This document shows, piece after piece, positions 26,018 to 34,529 of a DNA stretch of 64,000 nt. Position 1 is the first letter of the stretch; the number at the start of each line of letters is the position of its first letter. A program made the position numbers and the translations under genes. The notes below the pieces were generated by a model. That model searched no databases. It was given only the letters and a program-made list of their open reading frames with translations, and had not been told where the DNA came from. Origin of the DNA: Stutzerimonas stutzeri (GTDB taxonomy: Bacteria > Pseudomonadota > Gammaproteobacteria > Pseudomonadales > Pseudomonadaceae); contig NZ_PPXG01000003.1 in the NCBI RefSeq assembly GCF_002909485.1, forward strand, positions 62,001 through 126,000, written 5' to 3'.

Positions 26018-27238
26018 TTGCTCAGAAAAATCCTTGTCAGCCAACTCAGCTTCGGGATGTACGTTCATGCGCTGGACGGCAGCTGGTTCGAGCACTCGTT
26101 TTGGCGTGGCAAGTTTCTATTGACCGATCCGGCCGACCTGCAGGCGCTCCGTGCCAGTGGTATCAAGGCGGTGTGGATCGACGTGGGCAAGGGCATCGAT
26201 GTCGATACGGCGACGCCGTCGGTGGCTGAGGTCCCGCAGCATCTAACCGAAGCCATATCTGTTGTCGCTCAACCTGTCACCTCACCGCCACATCGGCAGC
26301 AGTGCAGCGTTCAGGACGAGCTGCAGCGTGCCACCCAGTTGCTCAAGCGCTCCAAGCAGCAGGTCACCCTGCTGTTCAACGAGGCGCGCCTGGGCAAGGC
26401 TGTCGATCCGCAGCAGTGCCTGCCACTGGTCGAGCAGATTTCCGCGTCCCTGGCGCGCAATGGCTCGGCGCTGCTCAGCCTGGCGCGATTGAAGACCAAG
26501 GACGAATACACCTACATGCATTCCGTGGCGGTCTGCGCGCTGATGGTTGCGCTGGGCCGGCAGCTCGGGTTGAGCGAACACGAGGTTCAGGAAGCGGGCA
26601 TGGCTGGGCTGCTGCACGACATCGGTAAAATGGCCATGCCGCTGAATGTGCTGAACAAGCCCGGCAAGCTCAGTGACGATGAATACGCAGTCATGCGCAG
26701 CCACCCTGAGCGTGGGCACGCCATATTGCTCGGCGCCAGCACCGCGTTTTCCGACGCAGTGCTGGATGTCTGCCTGCATCACCATGAAAAGATGGATGGC
26801 AGCGGCTATCCCTATGGCCTGGTCGGCGAGCAGATCAGCCAGCTGGCGCGCATGGGCGCGATCTGCGACGTGTATGACGCCATCACCTCGGATCGTCCCT
26901 ACAAAATGGCCTGGGACGCCTCGGGCTCGCTGGCGCGCATGGCGCAGTGGCAGGGGCACTTCGATACCCAGATGCTGCACGCCTTCGTGCGTACCGTGGG
27001 TATCTATCCGCTGGGCTCACTGGTACGACTGCAGTCCGGGCGACTAGGTGTGGTCATCGAACACAATGCGCAGCAGCTGACGGCGCCGCGCTTGAAGTTG
27101 TTCTATTCCACCCGCTCGCGCGCAACGATTCCACCACAGGAACTGGACTTGTCCAATCCGCAGTGCGGTGACCGTATCGTAGGCCGCGAGGACCCCGCCG
27201 CCTGGGGCTTCAGCAACCTCGATGACCTCTGGACCTAG
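26018..27238 (+). CDS. HD-GYP cyclic-di-GMP phosphodiesterase
   Basis: 406 aa, starting at TTG 26018 with GAGG 6 nt upstream. The TTG start is required to keep the conserved N-terminus LRKILVSQLSFGMYVHALDG of the DUF3391 domain (residues about 1-120). HD-GYP domain at about 160-330: YMHSVAVCALMVALGRQLGL, His200-Asp201 in LLHDIGKMAMP, HHHEKMDGSGYPYGLVG and RMGAICDVYDAITSDRPYK. All metal-ligand motifs are intact, so hydrolysis of c-di-GMP is expected. Stands alone as a single gene; no receiver domain. Confidence 0.93.
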   Translation: MLRKILVSQLSFGMYVHALDGSWFEHSFWRGKFLLTDPADLQALRASGIKAVWIDVGKGIDVDTATPSVAEVPQHLTEAISVVAQPVTSPPHRQQCSVQDELQRATQLLKRSKQQVTLLFNEARLGKAVDPQQCLPLVEQISASLARNGSALLSLARLKTKDEYTYMHSVAVCALMVALGRQLGLSEHEVQEAGMAGLLHDIGKMAMPLNVLNKPGKLSDDEYAVMRSHPERGHAILLGASTAFSDAVLDVCLHHHEKMDGSGYPYGLVGEQISQLARMGAICDVYDAITSDRPYKMAWDASGSLARMAQWQGHFDTQMLHAFVRTVGIYPLGSLVRLQSGRLGVVIEHNAQQLTAPRLKLFYSTRSRATIPPQELDLSNPQCGDRIVGREDPAAWGFSNLDDLWT

Positions 27239-27584
27239 GGTCTGTGCCATACGACGCCGCAACGCGGGCGCGGCCAGACGGCAACAGACCCTGGATTGGC
27301 GGTCGTAAATTGGCCGCGTTGCGACTAGAATGTCGCCCCCCGAATGCGACTCGCCAGCCGAGTCGCTCAGAAAGAGCTCGTAATGCCCATGACCTGGCTG
27401 CCTAGTCCGCCATAGCGCTTCGCCCCCTCGCGTCACTTTGCGACTGCCTGTCATGGGGCGGTCGTACGCTGCTGTCCGTGCGTTCGCCCACCGACAGCTG
27501 AATCACTCAAACTAAAAAACTAGCCTTGTATCCCTGCCGGCCGCCCGTGGCCTGCATGGCGGTGCTTTTGCTCTGGATAGTCCG
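27239..27584 (+). other. 346-nt gap before the SulP gene; possible structured leader
   Basis: No gene is seen. It contains an 8-bp hairpin (GCGACTCG at 27346-27353 and CGAGTCGC at 27359-27366). Two longer-range complementary segments follow (GCCCATGAC near 27385, GTCATGGGGC near 27450). These could form a 5' leader structure for the SulP mRNA. I recognise no known riboswitch class. Confidence 0.3.
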
Positions 27585-29072
27585 ATGCTGCAAACGATCA
27601 AACAAAACTGGTTCTCCAACATCCGCGGCGACCTGCTCGCGGGTATCGTCGTCGCGCTGGCGCTGATTCCCGAAGCCATCGCCTTCTCCATCATTGCCGG
27701 GGTCGATCCGCGGGTCGGCCTCTATGCCTCCTTCTGTATCGCCGTGGTGATCGCCTTCGTCGGCGGCCGCCCGGGGATGATCTCCGCCGCTACCGGCGCC
27801 ATGGCGCTGCTGATGGTGACGCTGGTGCGCGAACACGGCCTGCAGTACCTGCTGGCGGCGACGCTGCTCTGCGGCCTGCTGCAGATCGGCGCAGGCTACC
27901 TGCGTCTTGGCTCACTGATGCGCTTCGTCTCGCGCTCGGTGGTCACCGGCTTCGTCAACGCGCTGGCGATTCTGATCTTCATGGCGCAGTTGCCGGAGCT
28001 GACGAACGTCACCTGGCACGTCTACGCCATGACCGCAGCGGGCCTTGGCATCATCTACCTGTTCCCCTATGTGCCGAAGGTCGGCAAGGTCATCCCTTCG
28101 CCGCTGGTGTGCATTCTCTCGATGACGGCGGTGGCCATGTACTTCGGCCTGGATATCCGTACCGTTGCCGACATGGGCGACCTGCCTGACACGCTGCCGG
28201 TGTTCCTCTGGCCGGAAGTGCCGCTGACCTTCGAGACGCTGGCGATCATCTTCCCGTATTCCGCCGCGCTGGCCGTGGTCGGCCTGCTGGAATCGCTGAT
28301 GACCGCGACCATCGTCGACGACCTCACCGACACCTCCAGTGACAAGAACCGCGAATGCAAAGGGCAGGGCGTTTCCAACATCGTCTCCGGTCTCTTCGGC
28401 GGCATGGCCGGCTGCGCGATGATCGGCCAGTCGGTGATCAACGTGAAATCCGGCGGCCGCACCCGTCTGTCCACGCTGATCGCCGGCGTGGTGCTGTTGC
28501 TGATGGTGGTGTTCCTCAGCGACTGGGTCGGGCAGATCCCCATGGCCGCGCTGGTGGCGGTGATGATCATGGTGTCGATCGGCACCTTCAGCTGGGATTC
28601 GCTGCGCAACCTCAAGCGCTATCCGCTTTCCACCAACATCGTCATGGTCGTCACCGTGGTGGTGGTGGTCTTCACCCACAACCTGGCCTACGGTGTTCTG
28701 GCGGGCGTGCTGCTGGCGGCGATGTTCTTCGCCAACAAGGTCGGTCACTACCTGCACATCGGATCGGAGCTGGATGCCACCGGCAATCAACGCACCTACA
28801 AGGTGATCGGGCAGGTATTCTTCAGTTCATCGGACAAATTCACCGGCGCGTTCGATTTCAAGGAAGCACTCGACAAGGTGACCATCGACCTGTCCCGTGC
28901 ACATTTCTGGGACATCACCGCCGTGGCGGCGCTGGACAAAGTGGTCGTCAAGTTCCGCCGCGAAGGCACCGAGGTCGAGGTGCTGGGCCTGAACGAAGCC
29001 AGCGCCACCATCGTCGACCGCTTCGGTGTGCATGACAAACCCGACGCCATCGACAAGCTCATGAGCCACTGA
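27585..29072 (+). CDS. SulP-family anion permease with STAS domain
   Basis: 495 aa inner-membrane transporter of the SulP (SLC26) family, which carries sulfate, bicarbonate or related anions. The N-terminal signature [20 protein letters not shown] and [20 protein letters not shown] is followed by about 12-14 hydrophobic segments. [20 protein letters not shown] and [20 protein letters not shown] are SulP core motifs. A cytoplasmic STAS domain occupies residues about 395-495 ([34 protein letters not shown]). A universal stress protein gene follows after 14 nt, a frequent pairing for putative bicarbonate transporters. Confidence 0.92.
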   Translation: MLQTIKQNWFSNIRGDLLAGIVVALALIPEAIAFSIIAGVDPRVGLYASFCIAVVIAFVGGRPGMISAATGAMALLMVTLVREHGLQYLLAATLLCGLLQIGAGYLRLGSLMRFVSRSVVTGFVNALAILIFMAQLPELTNVTWHVYAMTAAGLGIIYLFPYVPKVGKVIPSPLVCILSMTAVAMYFGLDIRTVADMGDLPDTLPVFLWPEVPLTFETLAIIFPYSAALAVVGLLESLMTATIVDDLTDTSSDKNRECKGQGVSNIVSGLFGGMAGCAMIGQSVINVKSGGRTRLSTLIAGVVLLLMVVFLSDWVGQIPMAALVAVMIMVSIGTFSWDSLRNLKRYPLSTNIVMVVTVVVVVFTHNLAYGVLAGVLLAAMFFANKVGHYLHIGSELDATGNQRTYKVIGQVFFSSSDKFTGAFDFKEALDKVTIDLSRAHFWDITAVAALDKVVVKFRREGTEVEVLGLNEASATIVDRFGVHDKPDAIDKLMSH

Positions 29073-29086
29073 CCAGGAGAACAACA

Positions 29087-29938
29087 ATGACCCACGTAAT
29101 GGCTTGTATCGACGGATCACCGCAGGCCGCGGCCGTTTGCGACTATTCGGCCTGGGCCAGCAAGCGCCTGGACGCGCCCCTGACGCTGCTGCACGTACTG
29201 GATCGTCAGCAGTATCCGGCGTCCGGTGATCTGAGCGGCATCATAGGCCTGGGCAGCCGTGAGTTTCTCCTGCAGGAACTTGCGACGCTGGATGAGAAAC
29301 GCGCCAAGCTGGCGCTGGAAGAAGGCCGCATGATGCTCGATGCCGCACGTCAACGGGCCACTGTTGCTGGCATCGCCCAGCCCGAGTGCCGACAGCGTCA
29401 CGGTGATCTGGTCGAGTCCCTGCGTGATCTGCAGAGCGAGACGCGCCTGCTGGTGATCGGTCGTCAGGGCGAAGACAGCGGCGATGCTATGCAGCACATC
29501 GGTAGCCAGCTGGAAAACGTCATCCGCACCATGCAACGGCCAATTCTGGTCGCCCCTGGCAATTTCAGCGAGCCACAAAGCGTGATGCTGGCCTTTGACG
29601 GCAGCGCCACCAGCCGCAAGGGCGTGGAAATGCTGGCCGGCAGTCCGCTGTTCAAGGGCATGCCGATCCATCTGGTCATGGTCGCAGCCGACACCGCGGA
29701 CAATCATGCCCAGCTGGAAAGCGCCCGTGACGTGCTGACCGCTGCCGGGTTCAGCGTCGAAATCGCCATCCGCGCCGGTGATGTCGAGCCGACCCTGCAC
29801 GCCTATCAGGCCGAGCACGACATCGACCTGCTGGTGATGGGTGCTTACGGCCACTCGCGCATTCGCCAGTTCTTCGTCGGTAGCACCACCACCAACATGA
29901 TCCGCACCACTCCCACGCCGCTGCTGTTGCTGCGCTGA
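29087..29938 (+). CDS. Tandem universal stress protein (UspA family)
   Basis: 283 aa with two Usp domains. Domain 1 (about 1-150) begins VMACIDGSPQAAAVCDYSAW; domain 2 (about 155-283) has SVMLAFDGSATSRKGVEMLA and ends DLLVMGAYGHSRIRQFFVGS plus TTTNMIRTTPTPLLLLR. The G-x2-G-x9-G(S/T) ATP-binding pattern is visible in domain 2. Probably cotranscribed with the SulP permease (GAGAACAACA spacer with AGGAG). Confidence 0.93.
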   Translation: MTHVMACIDGSPQAAAVCDYSAWASKRLDAPLTLLHVLDRQQYPASGDLSGIIGLGSREFLLQELATLDEKRAKLALEEGRMMLDAARQRATVAGIAQPECRQRHGDLVESLRDLQSETRLLVIGRQGEDSGDAMQHIGSQLENVIRTMQRPILVAPGNFSEPQSVMLAFDGSATSRKGVEMLAGSPLFKGMPIHLVMVAADTADNHAQLESARDVLTAAGFSVEIAIRAGDVEPTLHAYQAEHDIDLLVMGAYGHSRIRQFFVGSTTTNMIRTTPTPLLLLR

Positions 29939-29941
29939 GCG

Positions 29942-30293
29942 ATGGGCGCCGCGCCGGACATCGAGCGTTACAGGCTTCGCCTGGAACAACGCCAGGCGGG
30001 AACTGCAGCGGCTGCTCGCCGCGGACGAGCCACGGGAACAGAGCGTCGAGCTTGATCAGAGCAAGGTCGGTCGCCTATCGCGCATGGATGCGCTGCAGCA
30101 ACAGGCCATGGTCGATGCCTCTCGCGGGCGAGCACAACGCGAGTTGGTGCGGGTGCGGTTGGCGCTCAAGCGAATCGAGGAAGGTGACTACGGTTACTGC
30201 GCCGAGTGCGGTGAAGAGATCGCGACAGGGCGGCTGGATTTCGATCCGGCCAATCCGCTATGCATCGACTGCGCTAACAAAGCATCCGCTTAG
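29942..30293 (+). pseudogene. TraR/DksA-family zinc-finger protein, apparently frameshifted
   Basis: The C-terminal part is open from upstream of an internal ATG at 30084 to 30293. It contains SKVGRLSRMDALQQQAMVDA and the C4 zinc finger GYCAECGEEI...CIDC, typical of small DksA/TraR proteins. The natural N-terminus (MGAAPDIERYRLRLEQR) lies in another frame, starting at ATG 29942 directly after the usp stop. Removing one base near codon 18 (about 29992-29996) joins the two into a normal protein of about 116 aa (...RRRELQRLLAADEPREQSVEL...). Either a sequencing error, a real loss-of-function frameshift, or use of a shorter internal start. No bona fide RBS is seen for 30084. Confidence 0.75.
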
Positions 30294-30300
30294 CGGCACA

Positions 30301-30320
30301 GCCGGTCAGTAAAGACCGGC
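30301..30320. terminator. Hairpin between convergent dksA-like and cfa genes
   Basis: GCCGGTC and GACCGGC, 7-bp perfect stem with 6-nt loop, in the 36-nt gap between convergent genes. No T tract follows on either strand, so termination is only presumed. Confidence 0.4.
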
Positions 30321-30329
30321 AGCGCACTC

Positions 30330-31511
30330 CTAGCGATACAGATCGGCCCGCGTCCAGGGCAACTCGTGGGAGCCGTCCGGTAGCGGCTTGCTGGCGAGAA
30401 TCTGATGCAGGTCGATCCAGTCGCGGCGAAAACCGTACGCGCAGCCGGCCAGATACATCCGCCAGATCCGCAGCGCCCGTTCGGGCACCAGCTGTTTTGC
30501 CTCCTGCATATGTGTTTCCAAACGCTCGCTCCACAGCTGCAAGGTGCGCGCGTAATGCAGGCGCAGGCTTTCCACATCGACGATTTCCAGTCCCGTTTCG
30601 CTGATGCAACTGCTGATCTTCACCAGGTGCGGCAGCTCGCCGTGGGGGAACACGTAGCGGTCGATGAACTCACCAGCACCGTGGCTCACCGGCCTGCCAT
30701 CGAGGTGGCGCGAGGTGATGCCATGGTTGAGCACCAGCCCGCCCGGCCGAACCGCGCCGAACAACTGCTGGCAGTACAACGGCAGATTGGCGTGGCCGAC
30801 ATGCTCGAACATACCGACACTCACCACCTTGTCGAAGCCACCATCGGCCGGCAGGTCGCGGTAATCCATCAGCTCCAGCTGCACCTGATCCTGCAGGCCC
30901 TCAGCGGCGACCCGCTCGCGCGCCAGCGCCAGCTGTTCGCGGCTGAGGGTAATGCCGAACACCCGCGCGCCGAACTCCCGCGCGGCGAAACGGGCCAACC
31001 CGCCCCAGCCGCAGCCCACATCCAGCAGCCGCTCGCCGGGCTTGAGCCGAAGCTTGCGACAGATCAGGCGCAGCTTGGCCTGCTGCGCCTGATCGATATC
31101 CTCTTCGCCGGTCTCGAAGTAGGCACAGGAATAGACCATCTCGCGGTCGAGCCAGAGCCGATAGAAATCATTGGAAAGATCGTAGTGATAGGAAATCGCC
31201 TCGGCATCGGTGTCCTTGTCGTGGGCCGTGCGTTCAGGCGCTGCAAAGTGATCCTCGCCCAAAGCCCGGCTGATCACATCGCCGATGCGAATGACCTCGC
31301 CTGGAGGTCCGAGCAGGTCGATCTGTCCTTCGACGTAAGCGGCGCCGAGCATATCCAGACTCGGATGCGCCAGCCGGGTAACCAGGTTCGGGTCTTTGAT
31401 GACCAGCGTTACGCTGGGAGCGGGGCCGATGTCGATCTCGTTGCCGTCCCACAGTTGCAGCTTCAGCGGCAGAGCGAGTTCTTTAAGGGCCGGTAGCAAT
31501 GTTGCCAACAT
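30330..31511 (-). CDS. cfa: Cyclopropane-fatty-acyl-phospholipid synthase family methyltransferase
   Basis: 393 aa SAM-dependent enzyme that adds a methylene bridge to unsaturated phospholipid acyl chains. N-terminal lipid-binding domain (residues about 1-110). Catalytic domain with ISYHYDLSNDFYRLWLDREM, YSCAYFETGEEDIDQAQQAK, SAM motif LLDVGCGWGGLARFAAREFG, ITLSREQLALARERV and VSVGMFEHVGHANLPLYCQQ. C-terminal HYARTLQLWSERL and YLAGCAYGFRRDWIDLHQIL are typical of Cfa. 393 aa fits the family. Many pseudomonads have several paralogues, so the exact substrate is open. Confidence 0.9.
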   Translation of the reverse strand: MLATLLPALKELALPLKLQLWDGNEIDIGPAPSVTLVIKDPNLVTRLAHPSLDMLGAAYVEGQIDLLGPPGEVIRIGDVISRALGEDHFAAPERTAHDKDTDAEAISYHYDLSNDFYRLWLDREMVYSCAYFETGEEDIDQAQQAKLRLICRKLRLKPGERLLDVGCGWGGLARFAAREFGARVFGITLSREQLALARERVAAEGLQDQVQLELMDYRDLPADGGFDKVVSVGMFEHVGHANLPLYCQQLFGAVRPGGLVLNHGITSRHLDGRPVSHGAGEFIDRYVFPHGELPHLVKISSCISETGLEIVDVESLRLHYARTLQLWSERLETHMQEAKQLVPERALRIWRMYLAGCAYGFRRDWIDLHQILASKPLPDGSHELPWTRADLYR

Positions 31512-31661
31512 GCTCGATCTCCTTTTCAGTGCACGAAGAAATCCTAGACCACAATCTGGAAACGGTAGGCTATGGTGATGATAGTTTCGCGCTATGGTTC
31601 GAACGGCGGCGAACGTGCATTTGACGGCTTAACTCGCCGAGCGCCTTAAGCATGAGGGTTT

Positions 31662-32036
31662 ATGGAAGAAAGCCAATCACAACGCGTACTGATTCTTGTC
31701 GCCAGCGGCCCCAGTACCCCGGCGCGCTGCGCCGCTCCGTTCCATATCGCCACGCTGCTTGCCTGTATGGATGCCGAGGTAACCCTCTACCTCACCGGCG
31801 AGGGTGCGCAGCTGGCGCGCTGCGAAGTGGCCGAATCGCTATGTGCGGTAGAGGGCGGCGAGCCACTGCTGCACTTTATCCGCAACGCCAAGCAGGCCGG
31901 CGCACGACTGCTGATGTGCCGCCAGCCCGGTGTTGAGGTAGACCCCGTCACGCTGATCGCCGAGCTGGATGAAATCTCCAGCGGAGGTGAGCTGGCGCAG
32001 ATGATCCTCGAATACGAACGGGTGCTGAGCCTATGA
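31662..32036 (+). CDS. DsrE-family protein
   Basis: 124 aa with the DsrE/DsrF-like fold: RVLILVASGPSTPARCAAPF, HIATLLACMDAEVTLYLTGE, RNAKQAGARLLMCRQPGVEV. Family members move sulfur as persulfide on a Cys or act as binding partners; Cys residues are present at positions 22, 34 and near 86 (LLMCRQ). GAGG precedes the ATG by a few nt. It overlaps the following GcvH-like gene by 4 nt (ATGA), so the two products are probably made together. Confidence 0.82.
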   Translation: MEESQSQRVLILVASGPSTPARCAAPFHIATLLACMDAEVTLYLTGEGAQLARCEVAESLCAVEGGEPLLHFIRNAKQAGARLLMCRQPGVEVDPVTLIAELDEISSGGELAQMILEYERVLSL

Positions 32037-32497
32037 ATGTGCACGGCCTGGAATTCCCCGACTCGCTGCGTTACGCGCCAGACCACAGCCTGTGGCTGCG
32101 CGAGGAAGCCGACGGTAGCCTGACCATCGGCCTGACCGCCTATGGTTGTGCGCTGTACGGCCAGATCTTCGCCTTCACGCCCAAGCGCGTCGGCGCACGC
32201 ATCGAGCGCGACCGCAGCTTCGGTGTAGTGGAATTCGCCAAGGCCGCCTCGTCGGCACGCAGCCCGGTCGCCGGTGAGCTGCTGGCGGTGAACGAAGCAC
32301 TGCTACAGCGTCCGGCTCTGATCAATCAGGATTGTTATGGGGAGGGCTGGATGGTCCGCCTGCAACCCACGGACTGGGTCACCGTGCGCGACCAATTCCC
32401 ACTGGGCGAGACCGCAGCAGCGGCCATCGCCGAACGCATGCGGCTCGACAACTTCGACCCCGCCAACGCCCATGTGCAGGCGTTGCAATGGAAATAG
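32033..32497 (+). CDS. GcvH-like lipoyl-carrier protein (stand-alone)
   Basis: 154 aa. Resembles the H protein of the glycine cleavage system and lipoate-binding proteins: SLTIGLTAYGCALYGQIFAF, then the lipoylation region SFGVVEFAKAASSARSPVAG with a Lys in the expected hairpin position (ESVKAAS in E. coli GcvH), AVNEALLQRPALINQDCYGE and GWMVRLQP. No gcvT/gcvP is nearby. The overlapping dsrE-like gene suggests a sulfur-related carrier, as in the sHdr-associated LbpA proteins; this is inference. Confidence 0.85.
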   Translation: MNVHGLEFPDSLRYAPDHSLWLREEADGSLTIGLTAYGCALYGQIFAFTPKRVGARIERDRSFGVVEFAKAASSARSPVAGELLAVNEALLQRPALINQDCYGEGWMVRLQPTDWVTVRDQFPLGETAAAAIAERMRLDNFDPANAHVQALQWK

Positions 32498-32510
32498 GCG
32501 CCGGCGCCTA

Positions 32511-32775
32511 CGTAGAGTGGGCTTTAGCCCACCAAGCCGACACCAATCGATAAAGCCCTAGCGATTGCACCGCGCCGCGCTCAAGACTTATCGGCGTTGA
32601 ATCCTCGAGAACCTTGTCGCAACGCCCTGATCGCATGGCCATGCAACGTAGGGTGGGCTTCAGCCCACCAAGCCAACACCAACCGATCACCTGGCGATTG
32701 CACCGCTCCGCGCTCAAGACTTATCCGGCGTCGACCCCTCGAGAACCTTGTCGCAACTCGCCTTGATCGCATGGT
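32511..32775. repeat. Tandem duplication containing a REP palindrome and the 3' end of the next gene
   Basis: Segments about 32511-32640 and 32645-32775 are near copies. Each starts with GTAG(A/G)GTGGGCTT(T/C)AGCCCACC, continues with CAAGCC(G/A)ACACCAA and GCGATTGCACCGC, and then CTCAAGACTTATC..GGCGT..A and CTCGAGAACCTTGTCGCAAC. The right copy contains the C-terminal codons of the minus-strand gene at 32714; the left copy is a remnant of the same gene end. Confidence 0.75.
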
Positions 32776-33031
32776 CCAGCTGCCGGATACAGATATCGAT
32801 CGCCATGTCGCGCGTACGCTTGTTCTTCCACTCCAGCTCGGCCAGCGTCTCGATCAGATCCTGATGGCCATTCTCGTTGACCAACATCCCGTGCTGCACC
32901 GTCAGCGTCCGTCCCTGAAAGCTCAGCCGAACAGGCTCACGCCCCACGAGGGATGCACCTTCAGCTAGCAGACACTCGATGTGGTCACGCAGCGCATGAA
33001 ACGCCCGACGCTCATCTGGCGGGTTACCCAC
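32714..33031 (-). CDS. Hypothetical protein
   Basis: About 105 aa, no family recognised. I prefer GTG 33031 because AGGAG lies 7 nt upstream; an ATG at 33058 is also in frame. The sequence is polar with a helical pattern (RRAFHALRDHIECLLAEGAS, DLIETLAELEWKNKRTRDMA, DICIRQLDHAIKASCDKVLE). No membrane or signal segments. It is the last host gene before the left boundary of the selC-integrated element, on the minus strand. Its 3' end has been duplicated. Confidence 0.65.
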   Translation of the reverse strand: MGNPPDERRAFHALRDHIECLLAEGASLVGREPVRLSFQGRTLTVQHGMLVNENGHQDLIETLAELEWKNKRTRDMAIDICIRQLDHAIKASCDKVLEGSTPDKS

Positions 33032-33152
33032 GACACCTCTCCTGTCCCTGGAAAGCAAAACGCCGATTGTGACGTGCTTCTCGCTGGGGTGCGATGGCTT
33101 TTTGATACTGCGAAGTGAGGTGGACTGTCGCAGGGTGGTGGCGAGGGGTAGA

Positions 33153-33179
33153 TGGCGGAAGGCAGTGAGAGTCGAACTC
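33153..33179. repeat. Left attachment site (27-bp copy of the tRNA-Sec 3' end)
   Basis: Identical to 40018-40044. It begins TGGCGGAAGGCAGTGAGA and ends GTCGAACTC; the match stops at 33180, where a run of T begins. It is the distal element boundary. The 33180-33399 segment is the non-coding left end of the element. Confidence 0.9.
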
Positions 33180-33399
33180 GTTTTTTTGGCTTGCAGTGAT
33201 CGGCTGTCTTCGGCTTTGCTGGGTCTGTGGCATGTGCGCGCCAGCTTTGTTCCGCTCTGGACCGCATTGTTTTCGACACTTTATCGACACAGTAAAGGGT
33301 AAAAGGGGCCTGAGACGCCACGCGGTGCCGATCTAAAGCCAGCCCCTTAACGAAACATTAGGGCTCACGCCTTGTAATTCTCAGATTATGGAATAAACG

Positions 33400-34491
33400 A
33401 TGATGGACTGGTTTAAAAACAAGTTTTACAAGGTTAATAGCTATCTAGATCAAAAATATCCTGATTTTGAAGCCATGTTCTCCGAGTCGGGTGAAAACAA
33501 AATAGGCCTAAGTCTCAATAAGGTTTTATTTAAAGTTCTCTCGCTTGCAGTATTAAGTGCTGGGTTATTGTTATTAATTAATCTGACCTTGATCACGTTC
33601 ACTGATCGAGGTGGAGTTTTTGGCGATTTTTTAGGTGGAGTCCTAAATCCAATATTAACTTTCTTTACATTATTCGGCCTAATTGCCACTATCGTAATTC
33701 AGCGACAAGAACTGCGTTTGGCCCGCCATGAATATGAAAAGACGGCAGATGCTCTGAGTACGCAAGCTATTGAAACTACCTTTTTTAATATTCTCGACCT
33801 ACACCATAAAATTGTAGATAACCTAAAGGTTGATTTGGAAGAATTAACTTATAGGAGTGAGGCTGAAAATGCTCTTAAGGGAATTACAGCATCTATCATA
33901 AATTCTCAGTTAGGCATAAACGTATCATCTAGAAGATCTAAGGTCGAAGGGCGAGCTGTGTTTGAGGAGATTCTGGCATTCTTATCAGTTGAGGCAAAAA
34001 CACCGGAAGATGCTTTGGACCGCTACAAAAATATTCAGAAGCATCACAATCACATACTAGGCCACTATTTCAGGAATCTATACCAGGCCCTAAAAGTTAT
34101 TGATGGTTACGAAGAAAACAAATTGACCTATCAAGAAAAAAGAAAATACTCAAGTATTCTGAGAGCACAGCTGTCCACAAAGGAGCTCGCATTACTGTTT
34201 GTCAATTGTCTAGAAGGCGTGTCAGATTCAGGGCAATTTAGAAATCTCCTAGTAGAGTTTCAGATGTTAGAGCACCTGCCAATACAAAAAAATAAAAATG
34301 GCTATTCACTTGCGGGCTCTAAAACAGCAATAGCTAGTGAAGACATGCTTTTGCAGTACAAAGAGAAGAAGAATATAGGGATTAGTTTGACGAAATACTA
34401 TGGCGGGGCTTTTGGTACTAATGGGGGCGTTCCCTATAATCTCCGCCCTACCAAATCATCACAATCGGCAGCTGACGCGTCAGTTGATTGA
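33400..34491 (+). CDS. Putative phage abortive infection protein (AbiC-like membrane protein)
   Basis: 363 aa in AT-rich DNA unlike the flanks. Two membrane helices near residues 45-68 (FKVLSLAVLSAGLLLLINLT) and 78-100 (LGGVLNPILTFFTLFGLIAT). These are followed by VIQRQELRLARHEYEKTADA, a long helical cytosolic region with ETTFFNILDLHHKIVDNL, and YFRNLYQALKVIDGYEENK near residue 225. The order (two TM, GDFLGGVLNPIL, Q-x-E-L, FFN.LDLHH.IV) is the pattern I associate with the putative AbiC family; proven activity is not shown. Start is ATG 33400 or 33403 with no strong RBS. The downstream DUF2971 gene begins 38 nt after the stop. Confidence 0.8.
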   Translation: MMDWFKNKFYKVNSYLDQKYPDFEAMFSESGENKIGLSLNKVLFKVLSLAVLSAGLLLLINLTLITFTDRGGVFGDFLGGVLNPILTFFTLFGLIATIVIQRQELRLARHEYEKTADALSTQAIETTFFNILDLHHKIVDNLKVDLEELTYRSEAENALKGITASIINSQLGINVSSRRSKVEGRAVFEEILAFLSVEAKTPEDALDRYKNIQKHHNHILGHYFRNLYQALKVIDGYEENKLTYQEKRKYSSILRAQLSTKELALLFVNCLEGVSDSGQFRNLLVEFQMLEHLPIQKNKNGYSLAGSKTAIASEDMLLQYKEKKNIGISLTKYYGGAFGTNGGVPYNLRPTKSSQSAADASVD

Positions 34492-34529
34492 GACTATATG
34501 TGGTCAATTTGGAGTTAAAGTTAAACAGC

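Noticed and set aside
33069..33302. 77-codon plus-strand ORF over the left attachment site
   Set aside because: Includes the tRNA-derived repeat and shows no protein features; chance open frame.
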